64,000 bases of DNA from Brasilonema sp. CT11 (GCF_017982655.1 NZ_JABXYX010000009.1:56505-120504); one strand, 5' to 3'. Shown: positions 27,439 to 37,110, numbered from the stretch's first letter. Made by a program: numbers and translations. The notes: a model not told the origin generated them from the sequence alone.

Positions 27439-27540
27439 CCACTGCTGCAAGAAGTAGGAGTTCCAATTTCAAGAAAAATTTCTCAAATAACTCTTTAATT
27501 TTAGTTTGTTCGAGACGGTTTTCTCGATTTTTAGTCTTTG

Positions 27541-27568
27541 TATGGATAGCTGTGCATAGCTATCCATA
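27541..27568. terminator. Hairpin at the end of the response regulator gene
   Basis: TATGGATAGCT and AGCTATCCATA form perfect 11-base arms with a six-base loop, covering the stop codon of the leftward response regulator. No strong T-run follows on the minus strand, so this may be a transcript-end stabiliser rather than a classic terminator. Confidence 0.4.
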
Positions 27569-28012
27569 AGCTTGTGGAAGCGTAGTGATCTCGAACCAAT
27601 ATTGGATAAATATCTCGATCGTTTCCTTGAGCTTGCTAAGATCTATTGGCTTGACAATATAACCATTTACTCCATGCTCGTAACATACATCAATATCTTT
27701 AGGATTAGAAGATGTTGTAAAAATAATGACGGGAATCATTTTAAGAGTTGCGTTTTGCTTGATCGCAATCAACACATCCCGTCCGTCCATACCTGGTAAA
27801 TTCAGATCGAGCAGAATTATACCTGGACGCGATCGCGAGGTATGATTCGCGTAGTCACCCACTTGAAAGAGATACTCTAATGCATCTTCCCCATCTACGC
27901 AACGGTAGATGGGAGCATGAAGTGACGATTTGCGGAGTATCCGTCTAAACGCTTCAAAATCCTCGTCACTGTCTTCGACTACTAATAAGCTATTGTTCTG
28001 CACTGGCTTCAT
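27560..28012 (-). CDS. Rcp-type response regulator partner of phytochrome
   Basis: A 150-residue single-domain receiver. The acidic pair is in VVEDSDED, the phosphoacceptor Asp in IILLDLNLPGMDG, the Thr switch in IIFTTSSNPKD and the Lys in GYIVKPIDL. This is the CheY-like Rcp class that pairs with cyanobacterial phytochromes. Its ATG lies 23 bases inside the end of the upstream phytochrome gene, so the two are translated together. It has no output domain, so signalling must pass to other proteins. Confidence 0.93.
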   Translation of the reverse strand: MKPVQNNSLLVVEDSDEDFEAFRRILRKSSLHAPIYRCVDGEDALEYLFQVGDYANHTSRSRPGIILLDLNLPGMDGRDVLIAIKQNATLKMIPVIIFTTSSNPKDIDVCYEHGVNGYIVKPIDLSKLKETIEIFIQYWFEITTLPQAYG

Positions 28013-30320
28013 AAAGTTGATTTACTTGCGGTAAGGCAAAGTAGAAAGTACTGCCTTCTCCATAGGTTGACTCCACCCATATTTTACCGTTGTGACGTTC
28101 AACTATCTTTTTGGCAATGGTTAATCCGGCCCCTGTACCACCCCCATACTGATTTTTGCCGTGCAGTCGTTTGAAAATACGGAAAATAGTTTCAAGATAC
28201 TGTTGTTTGATACCGATGCCATTATCACGCACATAGAATATGATAGCTATCTCTCCATCGTGAGAGTTTTGTGGTAATAGACAGTTTTTGGGCGTGTCAG
28301 CTTCATCTAAATAGCCAATTTCAACCCATTTTTCCGGACGGCTGTTGTACTTAATCGCATTGCTTATCAAGTTAGTGAAAACTTGAGCAAGCTGGATGCG
28401 ATCGCACTTGAGTGTCGGTAAAGGGCGAGGAATGCGGAACTCCACGTCTGATGATGTCATGCTTAGTTTGATCACTTGTATTGCGTGTTGCACCAGTTCG
28501 TTTGTGTCTATCTGTTGCAAATTGAGTTCCATCCGTCCCAGGCGGGAGAAGTGCAGCAAAGACTCGATCAAGTCTTCCATGCGATTCGTTAAGCGCAACA
28601 ACGTTTGTAACTTCTCCACCCCATCTTGATCGAGGATATCGGCGTAGTCTTCGATCAAAAAACTGGCGTAGTTATGAATACCCCGTAGAGGTTCCTTCAA
28701 GTCGTGGGAAGCAATATAAGCAAAGGCATCTAGTTCCGTGTTGCTTCGTTCTAGCTCCAAATTGAGTTTCGCCAATTCATCTGCCTTGCGCAAGACAATG
28801 CTAACAATTGCCCCCCGCAGTTCTAAAACTGCCTCAATTTCACAAGGTTTCCAAGCTAAAGATCGTCCTTGGACTGTTTCTTGCCACAAAGCAAAGGATT
28901 TACGCGGCGATAGTCGCAGGCTACCATCTTGCAGCACTTCCACAGGTTTCTTGGGATTCCCTCCCCAATTCACAGTTTGAACCACTTCCGGACGAAACCA
29001 CAAAATGTAGTTGTGCTTGACTTTTGAAATGGCTAATGCTATTAGTCCACTAGCAACATATTTTAATTTTTCCGCTTCTGGAAAAATTTGGGATAAAGCG
29101 TCTGTATATAAAAGGTTGTCGCCCTCAATCTTCGTTCCCACCCAAGTTAGCAATTTTTGCAACTCATCAGGTTCAGGAGTCTGACCGATGCACGTCCAGG
29201 AGTCATTCGAGCAAATCGCCACTCCTTGAGCGCTGACTATACTTAGCAAGTCAGCTTCGGACTGGGTTAACCCCTCAAGCAAATTTTCATGTTGGGGAAT
29301 CAATTCTATGAATCTAGCCAGAATCGATTTTAAATTTATTTTGTAGTCAAAGTCATCATTGGCTTGTTTTGCGACTAAATCCAAAGACATAACTTGACCA
29401 ATAAATTCACAAGCTGTCCGTACCTCGTAACTCAAGTATTTGGGCGATGTATGGTGACAAGCGATCAATCCCCAAAGTTGTTTGTTTTTGACCAAAGATA
29501 TTGACATTGATGCACTTACACCCATATTGTGCAAGTACTCTACGTGGAGCGGCGACACGCTGCGTAAAACCGCTAAGCTTAAATCTGTGGGGCGTTGGGT
29601 CACTGGATGCAGCGGTGGAACTAAGGTAGCAGGTTGATAATTGCTATCGGGAATCAAGCGCAACTTATTCCAAGTGTAAAGTTGCTTTGCCTGTTTTGGA
29701 ATGTCCGAGGCGGGATAACGTAAACCAAGATAGGGTGTCAACTCATCTTTTGCAACTTCGGCAATGACGTTACCTGCATCTTCTGTGTCAAATTGATAGA
29801 TCATGACACGATCAAATCCCGTTAGCTGCTGCACCTGTTGTACTGCAACTCGACACATTTCCTCTGTTGTCGATGCTGCTTGAATTTTACTAATCGCACC
29901 TTTTACCAAATGATAAAACCCGAAGAAACTCACATTTTCTTGGCTTTGACTCGGTTCTAACTCTAAAATAAGTACGCCATCAAAGCGATGTACAATTCCA
30001 TCGAAAATCAGGTTTTTGCCCTGTGGATCTAGAACAATTTTCAACGGATTGACGCTTTCAAAATCCTTTGACAAACACTTTTCAATCGCGTTAACTTGCT
30101 GCAAGTCGAGCAAGTCGTGCAATTGGGTATTTAACAAATCCTCTGGTTCGCGCCCCAAAATTTGAGCAGTATTGTTGCTGATCTGAATGATTGTGAGTTC
30201 CGGTTCTTGGAGGACAAACAGAAGACCATGAGGCTGGATGGAACCGGGGATGTGAATTGGTTCGCGATCGCAATTGGTTAAGTCAAGGTTTTCTGGTGTG
30301 ATCGTTTCGTTCTGGCTCAT
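27990..30320 (-). CDS. Bacteriophytochrome histidine kinase (CphB-like)
   Basis: A 776-residue red/far-red photoreceptor kinase from the ATG at 30320 (an upstream TTG at 30353 is less likely). Order: PAS with the biliverdin-attachment-type Cys17 in NCDREPIHIPGSIQPHG, GAF with GFDRVMIYQFD and RYPASDIP, PHY (about 320-500), HisKA (H-box AYIASHDLKEPLRGIHNY) and HATPase (NLISNAIKYNS, GTGAGLTIAKKIVERHNGK). In the GAF position where Cph1-type phytochromes carry the chromophore Cys, this protein has Leu (SPLHVEYLHNMG), so it is of the biliverdin-binding CphB/BphP type. It overlaps the Rcp-type regulator. Confidence 0.94.
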   Translation of the reverse strand: MSQNETITPENLDLTNCDREPIHIPGSIQPHGLLFVLQEPELTIIQISNNTAQILGREPEDLLNTQLHDLLDLQQVNAIEKCLSKDFESVNPLKIVLDPQGKNLIFDGIVHRFDGVLILELEPSQSQENVSFFGFYHLVKGAISKIQAASTTEEMCRVAVQQVQQLTGFDRVMIYQFDTEDAGNVIAEVAKDELTPYLGLRYPASDIPKQAKQLYTWNKLRLIPDSNYQPATLVPPLHPVTQRPTDLSLAVLRSVSPLHVEYLHNMGVSASMSISLVKNKQLWGLIACHHTSPKYLSYEVRTACEFIGQVMSLDLVAKQANDDFDYKINLKSILARFIELIPQHENLLEGLTQSEADLLSIVSAQGVAICSNDSWTCIGQTPEPDELQKLLTWVGTKIEGDNLLYTDALSQIFPEAEKLKYVASGLIALAISKVKHNYILWFRPEVVQTVNWGGNPKKPVEVLQDGSLRLSPRKSFALWQETVQGRSLAWKPCEIEAVLELRGAIVSIVLRKADELAKLNLELERSNTELDAFAYIASHDLKEPLRGIHNYASFLIEDYADILDQDGVEKLQTLLRLTNRMEDLIESLLHFSRLGRMELNLQQIDTNELVQHAIQVIKLSMTSSDVEFRIPRPLPTLKCDRIQLAQVFTNLISNAIKYNSRPEKWVEIGYLDEADTPKNCLLPQNSHDGEIAIIFYVRDNGIGIKQQYLETIFRIFKRLHGKNQYGGGTGAGLTIAKKIVERHNGKIWVESTYGEGSTFYFALPQVNQLYEASAEQ

Positions 30321-30654
30321 GCTCTGGCAGCAAATTTTTGCTCTGCTTTCCAATTGTAGTGAAATTGTAGTGAAAATTCCAACAGAGTCAGCAGCGATTA
30401 TCTATTGCTGGACAATACCGCAAGTGCATGAGTTTCTTGTACTAACACCTATTAAAAAACGCAAGCAAGAAACAAACTTTCCAAGCTTAACTGACCTTTA
30501 GCAAACAAGTAGGGACATGCATATAATACAAGTCATGTCAATGCATAAGTCCTAAACTTTCTTGCGCTTATCGAGCAATTGATTTTTTGGGTCATTAATT
30601 TTTGGGTAGTTCTTGGGTTTTGCATCGCAAACTAGATAAATCGGAGTCATTCCT
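30321..30654. other. Divergent intergenic region
   Basis: It separates the leftward phytochrome gene from the rightward subtilase gene and must carry both promoters. No repeat family or RNA gene was recognised. Confidence 0.4.
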
Positions 30655-31875
30655 ATGGAATCAGATCAATACATCATCCTTCGTGACACCAGTCGTGTAG
30701 ATTTAAGTGAACCCTTTTCAGGACGCTCTTTCACTCTTGAAGCGAGTCGCACTGTGGAGGCACCCACTCCCCGCATTGACATTGAATCACTCGATACGCG
30801 AGATCTGTTCGATCTGCGGCGCGATCCTCAAGTTGTCAGTATTGCTCCACCTATGCCAGTTGCTCTGATTGAGCCAACTGCGAGTGAGGAAGCACAAACG
30901 CATGATCAGCTTGGAACAATGACGTGGGGAGTGAGTGTAACTGGTGCTGTTGATAGTCCTTTTACAGGTCAGGGCGTAACCGTAGCGGTTCTGGATACTG
31001 GCATCGACGCTAACCACGAGGCCTTTAAAGGAGTCCAACTGATAGAGCAAGATTTCACAGGTGAAGGCAACGGGGATAAGAACGGACATGGTAGCCATTG
31101 TGCTGGTACCATTTTTGGTCAGATCGTTAACGGATACCGCTTCAGCATGGCACCAGGCGTACAACGTGCACTGATTGGTAAAGTGCTGGATTCGCAAGGG
31201 CGTGGAGGAACTGCGCAAATTTATCGAGCTATTCTGTGGGCTTTAGATCAGGGGGCACATGTCATCTCCATGTCACTGGGTATGAATTTTCCAGCTCAGG
31301 TTGAGAATCTTATGAAGGAGAAAAATTTTCCAGCACCTCTTGCTACCTCTAAAGCGCTAGAGAATTACCGGGCAAATGTTCGCTTGTTTGATAAGCTAGC
31401 TGATCTAGTCAATGCTCGCAATGCACTATTTCAACAAGGTACTGTGATTGTTGCAGCCTCCGGAAACGATAGCAAGCGTAACATTGATCCGAACTACATA
31501 TTATCCGTTGCCCCACCGGCGGCGGCTGATGGAATTATTTCGGTCGGAGCGCTTGAAACGCCAGGTGAACCGAATAACGCTTTGAAGGTTGCCTATTTTT
31601 CCAACACTGGTCCGAACGTTGCGGCTCCGGGTGTTAAGATTTACTCAGCTAAACCAGGAGGCGGCTATCGGTACCTTAACGGTACAAGCATGGCAACTCC
31701 TCACGTTGCAGGTATTGCAGCACTCTGGGCTGAAAAACTTCTGAAACAGAATACCACTGTCAATCGGCTCGAACTCAGTTCTCGATTAATTGGTCAAGCC
31801 AAGAAAGACAGGTTAGCCGCTGGCTTCAATCCTCTGGATGTGGGTGCTGGCCTTGTACAGGCACCACTCAATTGA
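30655..31875 (+). CDS. S8-family subtilisin-like serine peptidase
   Basis: A 406-residue subtilase with the full catalytic set: Asp114 in VAVLDTGID, His145 in NGHGSHCAGT, Asn271 in VAASGNDS (oxyanion hole) and Ser345 in NGTSMATPH. Residues 1-90 form a short N-terminal extension without a signal peptide, so a cytosolic location or non-classical export is likely. It is a single gene with no neighbour in the same unit. The substrate is unknown; it is not associated closely enough with the precursor peptides to be called a maturation protease. Confidence 0.92.
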   Translation: MESDQYIILRDTSRVDLSEPFSGRSFTLEASRTVEAPTPRIDIESLDTRDLFDLRRDPQVVSIAPPMPVALIEPTASEEAQTHDQLGTMTWGVSVTGAVDSPFTGQGVTVAVLDTGIDANHEAFKGVQLIEQDFTGEGNGDKNGHGSHCAGTIFGQIVNGYRFSMAPGVQRALIGKVLDSQGRGGTAQIYRAILWALDQGAHVISMSLGMNFPAQVENLMKEKNFPAPLATSKALENYRANVRLFDKLADLVNARNALFQQGTVIVAASGNDSKRNIDPNYILSVAPPAAADGIISVGALETPGEPNNALKVAYFSNTGPNVAAPGVKIYSAKPGGGYRYLNGTSMATPHVAGIAALWAEKLLKQNTTVNRLELSSRLIGQAKKDRLAAGFNPLDVGAGLVQAPLN

Positions 31876-32204
31876 ATACGTAAACTCAATCGCCCCATCG
31901 TCCCTTTCTCGAACTATTAATGATCTATGTTTTCACTCTAAAAATGTCAGCTTTCTCTATAATTTAGAATCCGGGAAGAAACAATCAAAACACTGACCCC
32001 CTCCCGATTTCCGCAACACGGAAAATTGGTTAAGGGTCTTGCTTTGATTGTCCGGGCATTTATCTCAACGCCTAAGCGGAACAGGAGGCGTGAAGCTTCT
32101 GCTCGAACTAGCTAAATGACCCTTCGGCTAGCCCCGATAGGCGTAGCCGTGCCGTTAGGCATAGGGGGCGCTACGCAAACGCTCAGGGTTAACCAATCAC
32201 TTAA
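31876..32204. other. Intergenic region with repeat palindromes
   Basis: No gene is seen. ACAATCAAA (about 31981-31989) and TTTGATTGT (about 32043-32051) form an inverted pair about 53 bases apart. A dispersed repeat fills 32125-32185 (AGCCCCGATAGGCGTAGCC and GGGGGCGCTACGCAAACGCT), the latter end being shared with 15334-15353. Confidence 0.5.
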
Positions 32205-33287
32205 ATGGATAGACCAATTTTATACATAGCAATTACGAATCATGGCTTTGGTCATGCTACCCGCGCAGCAGCTGTCGCCGCAACAATTCAAAAATTATGT
32301 CCAGAAATCCTGCTGATCATAGTGAGTACTGCACCACGATGGTTGCTAGACTGCTACATAGAAGGCGATTTCATCCACCGTCCCCGTGCGATGGATTTAG
32401 GTGTGGTGCAAGCAGATAGCCTGACAATGGATAAGGCTGCAACTCTAGAAAAGTTACTTGAGATTAAGAAAAATCAAAATTCTATCATTGCTTCTGAAGT
32501 CAACTTTATCCGCCAAAATCGTGTTCATCTTATCTTGGCAGATGTCCCCTTCCTCGGCTGTGAAATTGCCAAAGCAGCTAAGATACCCTGTTGGATGATG
32601 AGTAACTTTGGCTTTGACTTTATCTATCGAGATTGGGGTAGTCGTTTTACAGACATTGCTGATTGGATAAGTGATTGTTACTCGAAATGCGATCGCCTGT
32701 TTCGTCTTCCTTTCCACGAACCGATGCAAGCTTTTAATAATATCACAGACGTCGGCTTAACAGGCGGTTCTCCTCGTTATGCTCCTGAAGAAGTACGAGC
32801 CAAATGGGCAATTACAGCCCCAAAAGAAAAAACTATCTTACTCACCTTTGGTGGATTGGGTTTGCAGGAAATTCCCTACGAGAACCTGAAGCAATTTCCA
32901 GATTGGCAGTTTATCACATTTGATAAATCTGCCCCAGATTTGCCAAACTTAGTGTCAGCTACTGACCAAAAATACTGCCCAGTGGATTTTATGCCTATTT
33001 GTGGGCGAGTTGTATCCAAACCTGGTTTCAGTACCTTTGCTGAGGCAACACGTTTGAACGTGCCGATTGTTTCAGTCACTCGTGACGAGTTTGCAGAAGC
33101 CGCTTTTTTATTAGAAGGTATTAGCAATTACAACCTACATCAAATCCTCAAACCATCTGAGTTTTTCCAAGGAACTTGGGATTTTCTCAACCAACCACCC
33201 AATCAACCGAAGCAATCTCAACTCATTGCTAAAGATGGAAATGAAACGATAGCTCATGCTGTTGTTGATTATTTACAAAGTTCTTAA
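32205..33287 (+). CDS. Glycosyltransferase-like protein (arabinokinase N-domain type)
   Basis: A 360-residue protein of the GT1/MurG-like fold. The N-terminal ITNHGFGHATRA motif (residues 10-21) and the DLGVVQADSLTMD segment are typical of proteins related to the N-terminal domain of L-arabinokinase. A second nucleotide-sugar-type region includes LLTFGGLGLQEIPY (about 217) and VVSKPGFSTFAEAT (about 270). It has no membrane segment. The acceptor and donor are unknown. It is a single gene; a strong hairpin follows at 33362-33415. Confidence 0.75.
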   Translation: MDRPILYIAITNHGFGHATRAAAVAATIQKLCPEILLIIVSTAPRWLLDCYIEGDFIHRPRAMDLGVVQADSLTMDKAATLEKLLEIKKNQNSIIASEVNFIRQNRVHLILADVPFLGCEIAKAAKIPCWMMSNFGFDFIYRDWGSRFTDIADWISDCYSKCDRLFRLPFHEPMQAFNNITDVGLTGGSPRYAPEEVRAKWAITAPKEKTILLTFGGLGLQEIPYENLKQFPDWQFITFDKSAPDLPNLVSATDQKYCPVDFMPICGRVVSKPGFSTFAEATRLNVPIVSVTRDEFAEAAFLLEGISNYNLHQILKPSEFFQGTWDFLNQPPNQPKQSQLIAKDGNETIAHAVVDYLQSS

Positions 33288-33361
33288 TGAAAAATTATGA
33301 TTCTTACGTAAACCCATAAACAAAACTTTTTCTCAAGACTAATTTGGATGCGTTTACCCAA

Positions 33362-33415
33362 TTTGGCGGGTTATTAAGAATAATCGCAGTAAGTATTATT
33401 CAGAAACCCGCCAAA
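33362..33415. terminator. Long hairpin between convergent genes
   Basis: TTTGGCGGGTT (33362-33372) pairs with AACCCGCCAAA (33405-33415), with an inner GAATAAT/ATTATTC stem (33378-33384 and 33395-33401). It lies between the stops of two converging genes, so it could end transcription from both sides. GCTTAAGGTTTTCC follows on the plus strand. Confidence 0.6.
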
Positions 33416-33470
33416 CGCTTAAGGTTTTCCGGTTAGGACTAACAAAAATGAGGGGCTAGTTGCAAAACAT

Positions 33471-35408
33471 TTAGTTTGCTACATTTATTGAGACAATGCG
33501 CACCCTGCTTTGTAAGTCTAGTGAACTGGCGAAAGTAGTTGGCTTTGTAAGTCTGGCGTTAAAGTCGTAGCGTCGCCCTACGTCGCGCCCCAACCTTTGC
33601 ATATAGGTTTGTAAGTTAATAGCACCGTCGCTTGTGCGTAAGGCTTTCGATGGATTTTTTATGAGTTTGTTGAGTAGCCCCCTACCACCGAAAACAGCTG
33701 CTGCTACGTATTCAACACCTCTATTTAGGTGACGTTTGATGTGCGGTCTGCTCAAATACTTTTCAACGTACGTCATCTGTCTTTCTGGTGGTAACGAAAG
33801 TATCCGTCTAAGCGTCGTACCAAACTCTTGGGCGTCATCTGTGCCAAAACCTATCAAACCTCCATACCCACACGAGTTAGTCTTGTGGAACTCTCTCGGG
33901 TTGAAGTTAGTTTCAACGGCGATAACGTCCGCTATCCATGAGCCAGGAATACCGAGTTTGTTAGCGGTAGTGTTTATCGCTCGTCGGAAGGCAACGTTTT
34001 TATGAAGATACGCGTAACCGTGTGTATTGTCTATGTTGTCTTCGGGGTAAGCGATGTTGGGAACGTGCCCTTTTTTTGCAGGCACTTGAAAATTAAATAA
34101 CTGTTGTGTTGAATCTGGATAACCCGATTGGTTCTGATTTCCAACATTGTCCTTAAGTATGTATGAACTATTGCCCATTTTTGGGACGTTTTCACCATTT
34201 TTTTCTTGTATTTTTATGATGTTGAAGTTGTATTGCCAACTGTTTGTCTTACCGATAGCTTTTCGAGCAACACTACTAGTTGTGTTTAAGCCAGCAAAAG
34301 ACTCAATAGGATCTACACTGTCGTTTCCGTCGAAGGTGTTTGTATTTGGTATTTTCCAGTGAAGATGCCTACCAGACGAATGTTCTGTACTGCCGACTTG
34401 GCTTAAGTTTGCTTGCTGCGTTAGGCTTTGTGTTTCTTGTTCCGCAGCTTTTAGTTTCAGGGGGAATGTTTTTTTTAGTTGCGCTTGAGGTCTGTTTAAG
34501 GGGTAGGGAGTGTATTTCTCTGCTATCGTGTTGATTCTCATCTGAAGAAGCGTCGCCTGTTCCTCGTACCTCAGAACTAACTGTTGCAAAGCCCCGGTGT
34601 ACTGTTGCGCTTGCTCTTTAGTTAGACCTTGAGACGGTATGTTGAACCCCTCAATCTTTAGCGCTTGTTGTACACTTTCGTCCTTTGAGTTTTGCACGAG
34701 CCATTCGACGCCATTGACGTTAATATCGGCGATATTTTGGCGAAGGCTGTTTAACTCTAGCTGTATCTGCTGTTGCTCTTTTATGTCGCCGGAATACTCG
34801 GAAGCAACACCAACTCCGTTTTTGATGAACTTCCAAGCAAAAGTACCTGTGCTTTGGTTAGAGAGCGTTTGTGTTTTTGCCTCGTTAACTAACTTGGCTT
34901 GTTGTATCTTAAGGATGTTGTCAGTAGGCTGTAAGTTGTACTCTACAGGTTTTTGCGCTTCGTGAGGTGTGGGGTCTTGTAGTGTTGACGGGACTTGCAA
35001 CCGTTTGCGCGCGATACGCGTAGCGTCAAGCCTCCGGCTTATCGCCATCGCCATCGCTAATTGTGTTCGTCGTTCTTGCGGTGTTATTTGTCCAGCTTCG
35101 ACAGCTTGGTTAACTTGTGCAGCATAGTCATCGTATGTCATCTGTCCATCTGCTATGCCGGATAACAAACTACCAACACCACCATTATTTTGCGCGAAGT
35201 CTTGTGCTTGGGCGCTAGTCGCTTGTTGTGCATCAATCGATTGACGTATCGCCGCGTTCGTCTGACTAAAGGTTTGTTGTGTGTTACCTAAAAGTTCCTG
35301 GTTTTGTTCTAGTCCATCAGCTAACGCCTGGTTAGCCACGTTAAACTTAGCTTGAATCTTATTTTGTAGGGTATTGTTTTGCCCTAGTAATTCGAGTGGA
35401 GCCGCCAT
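33471..35408 (-). CDS. Orphan lytic-transglycosylase-like protein, phage-tail-like
   Basis: A 645-residue protein from the ATG at 35408, which has GGAG seven bases upstream; a longer frame to 35516 has no such site. The first 400 residues are Gln/Asn/Ala-rich and partly coiled coil, as in phage tail-tip or virion proteins. The last 180 residues resemble a lysozyme-like fold: NKLGIPGSWIADVIAVETNFNP places a likely catalytic Glu in VET, followed by CGYGGLIGFG. It is isolated, with no other phage gene nearby, and its codon choice looks unlike its neighbours. A dispersed palindromic repeat (35011-35045) is read through as protein. It may be a virion-derived cell-wall hydrolase or a domesticated phage remnant. 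Confidence 0.6.
   Translation of the reverse strand: MAAPLELLGQNNTLQNKIQAKFNVANQALADGLEQNQELLGNTQQTFSQTNAAIRQSIDAQQATSAQAQDFAQNNGGVGSLLSGIADGQMTYDDYAAQVNQAVEAGQITPQERRTQLAMAMAISRRLDATRIARKRLQVPSTLQDPTPHEAQKPVEYNLQPTDNILKIQQAKLVNEAKTQTLSNQSTGTFAWKFIKNGVGVASEYSGDIKEQQQIQLELNSLRQNIADINVNGVEWLVQNSKDESVQQALKIEGFNIPSQGLTKEQAQQYTGALQQLVLRYEEQATLLQMRINTIAEKYTPYPLNRPQAQLKKTFPLKLKAAEQETQSLTQQANLSQVGSTEHSSGRHLHWKIPNTNTFDGNDSVDPIESFAGLNTTSSVARKAIGKTNSWQYNFNIIKIQEKNGENVPKMGNSSYILKDNVGNQNQSGYPDSTQQLFNFQVPAKKGHVPNIAYPEDNIDNTHGYAYLHKNVAFRRAINTTANKLGIPGSWIADVIAVETNFNPREFHKTNSCGYGGLIGFGTDDAQEFGTTLRRILSLPPERQMTYVEKYLSRPHIKRHLNRGVEYVAAAVFGGRGLLNKLIKNPSKALRTSDGAINLQTYMQRLGRDVGRRYDFNARLTKPTTFASSLDLQSRVRIVSINVAN
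35011..35045 (-). repeat. Palindromic repeat, GCGATAAGCC family, copy 2, inside a gene
   Basis: The same element as at 14409-14442 and 45210-45244, here on the minus strand. It is translated as AISRRLDATRIA within the phage-like protein without breaking the frame. Confidence 0.8.
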
Positions 35409-35756
35409 TACTTCTCTCCCTGTAATGAAAAGTAGTTGGTTGAAGTTAAACTGCCAGTTGGCGAGTACGTAGAAAATAACGAAAAACGATTTGGTGATGC
35501 TTTGAAGTACCTGCATTTGGCGGCTTACGCTTATTTTTGTGTAAATAAACTTTCGCGGAAATATTATCGGTAACTATTGTAAAGGATTATACGGCTTTTT
35601 CCTATACCAAGTAATTAACCGTGTTCTTCTTGCCACTAGTTCTTAAACTCAATGCCCTGAGTCCTTACGGACACAGAAGTTTGCAACAGGCAGGAGGTAA
35701 GCTTGTTTTAGGTAAAATAGGGAATGACTAGGGAATGAATAATCATTAATGCAAAA
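35409..35756. other. Intergenic region
   Basis: It lies between the divergent phage-like and yjbQ-like genes. A short repeat phrase (GTCCTTACGGAC, near 35659-35670) and a partial tandem (GGGAATGA, twice near 35720-35740) are the only structures noticed. Confidence 0.35.
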
Positions 35757-36173
35757 ATGACTGACTACCAAAAACTACTGAGGATTTCTACGACGGGCAA
35801 ATCTTTGCATAACATTACCCGAAAAATTGAAGATACAGTCGCTGAATCAGGAGTTGAAACAGGACTATGTGTTATATTTTTGCGCCACACTTCAGCCAGT
35901 TTGCTGATTCAAGAAAATGCTGACCCAGATGTCCTAAAAGATTTAGCTAATTTTATGGCAAAACTCGTACCAGAATCAGCCCAGTACATCCACGATACTG
36001 AAGGTCCTGATGATATGCCAGCACATATCCGTACAGTTTTGACTCATACATCAGAAATGATTCCCATCAATAGAGGTCACTTGGTACTGGGAACTTGGCA
36101 AGGAATTTATATTTGGGAACATAGGCAAAGAAATCACGCACGAGAACTGGTTATTCATATTTCTGGATCGTGA
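35757..36173 (+). CDS. YjbQ/UPF0047-family protein
   Basis: A 138-residue conserved protein of the YjbQ (UPF0047) family, sometimes annotated as secondary thiamine-phosphate synthase. Family landmarks are present: GLCVIFLRHTSASLLIQENAD (about 36-56), the metal-ligand histidines of HIRTVLTHTSEMIPI, and the C-terminal GTWQGIYIWEHRQRNHARELVIH. The length is normal. The physiological role of the family is not settled. It precedes the Nif3-like gene on the same strand with a 136-bp gap filled by tandem repeats. Confidence 0.92.
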   Translation: MTDYQKLLRISTTGKSLHNITRKIEDTVAESGVETGLCVIFLRHTSASLLIQENADPDVLKDLANFMAKLVPESAQYIHDTEGPDDMPAHIRTVLTHTSEMIPINRGHLVLGTWQGIYIWEHRQRNHARELVIHISGS

Positions 36174-36179
36174 ACATAA

Positions 36180-36309
36180 GCTTGAATAGGGAGCACCCGA
36201 GCACCCGAGCACAGGGAGCAGGGAAGATAAATTGTACCTAGCTTCGCAAAAATCAGATAGAAATCCTATAGTTTAAAACTAATGACTAATGACTAATAAC
36301 CAATGACTC
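36180..36309. repeat. Short tandem repeats between yjbQ-like and nif3-like genes
   Basis: CACCCGAG is repeated twice within 36190-36207, followed by AGGGAGCAGGG. Near 36280-36309 an AATGACT heptamer is repeated. Such heptamer repeats are characteristic of heterocystous cyanobacteria. Confidence 0.5.
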
Positions 36310-37110
36310 ATGAAAATAGCTGATTTCATCACTTGGTTTGAAAAATGGGCAAATCCGGCCTGGCAAGAAAGCTGGGATAATTGTGGCTGGCAAATTGAGC
36401 CAGGAGTATTGCAAGAAAATGCACGGGTTTTGGTTTGTTTGACACCAACTTTGGCTGTCATGCAAGAAGCGATGGCATTCCTTAATGCTGGTATCCCGGT
36501 GAATCTGATTTTTGCCCACCATCCTTTGATTTTCAGTCCCCCCAAGTCCTTACGTTGTGGCGACGCCATTGGCGAAATGGCACGGTTAGCGTTTACCCAC
36601 AATATTGGTATTTACACTGCTCATACAAATTTCGACCAAGTAGATGATGGAACTGCTGACGTGTTGGCTCAAATTCTAGAACTTAAGGAAGTCTCTCCTG
36701 TTGTACCCACTCAAGCAGGATTAGGATACGGACGCGTTGGAAATTTAGACCAGTCTATAGCTTTAAAAGAGTTACTCACAATCATTCAAACCCGACTCGC
36801 GCCTTCTCATCTGATTTCCTCTCCAGTGGTAGATTTAAAGCAGGCGATTTCCCGAGTTGCTGTTTTGGGTGGTTCAGGAGCCAGTTTTCTTTCAGCGGTT
36901 GTAAAAACAGGTGCTCAAGCCTACTTGACTTCTGACTGTAAGTTCCATCAGTTTCAGGAAAGCCGTGATCGCGGTGTGATTTTGATTGACGCCGGACATT
37001 ATGCTACAGAACGTCCAGCATGTGATCGCCTCGTGCAAAAGTTTCAAGATTTAAATCTAGATTGGGTACAGCTAAGTCAACAAGATGAGGATTTTAGATT
37101 GCTTTATTAA
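36310..37110 (+). CDS. Nif3-like dinuclear metal centre protein
   Basis: A 266-residue member of the Nif3/YbgI (DUF34) family, which forms hexameric toroids with a two-metal site. Metal-ligand motifs are visible: FAHHPLIF (about 77-84), HTNFDQ (about 104-109) and the C-terminal DAGHYATERPA. SWDNCGWQIEPG near residue 20 matches the usual DNxGLQxG start. It contains only the core domain, without the PII-like insert. The cellular role is poorly defined; a GTP cyclohydrolase I-like activity has been proposed for some members. Confidence 0.93.
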   Translation: MKIADFITWFEKWANPAWQESWDNCGWQIEPGVLQENARVLVCLTPTLAVMQEAMAFLNAGIPVNLIFAHHPLIFSPPKSLRCGDAIGEMARLAFTHNIGIYTAHTNFDQVDDGTADVLAQILELKEVSPVVPTQAGLGYGRVGNLDQSIALKELLTIIQTRLAPSHLISSPVVDLKQAISRVAVLGGSGASFLSAVVKTGAQAYLTSDCKFHQFQESRDRGVILIDAGHYATERPACDRLVQKFQDLNLDWVQLSQQDEDFRLLY

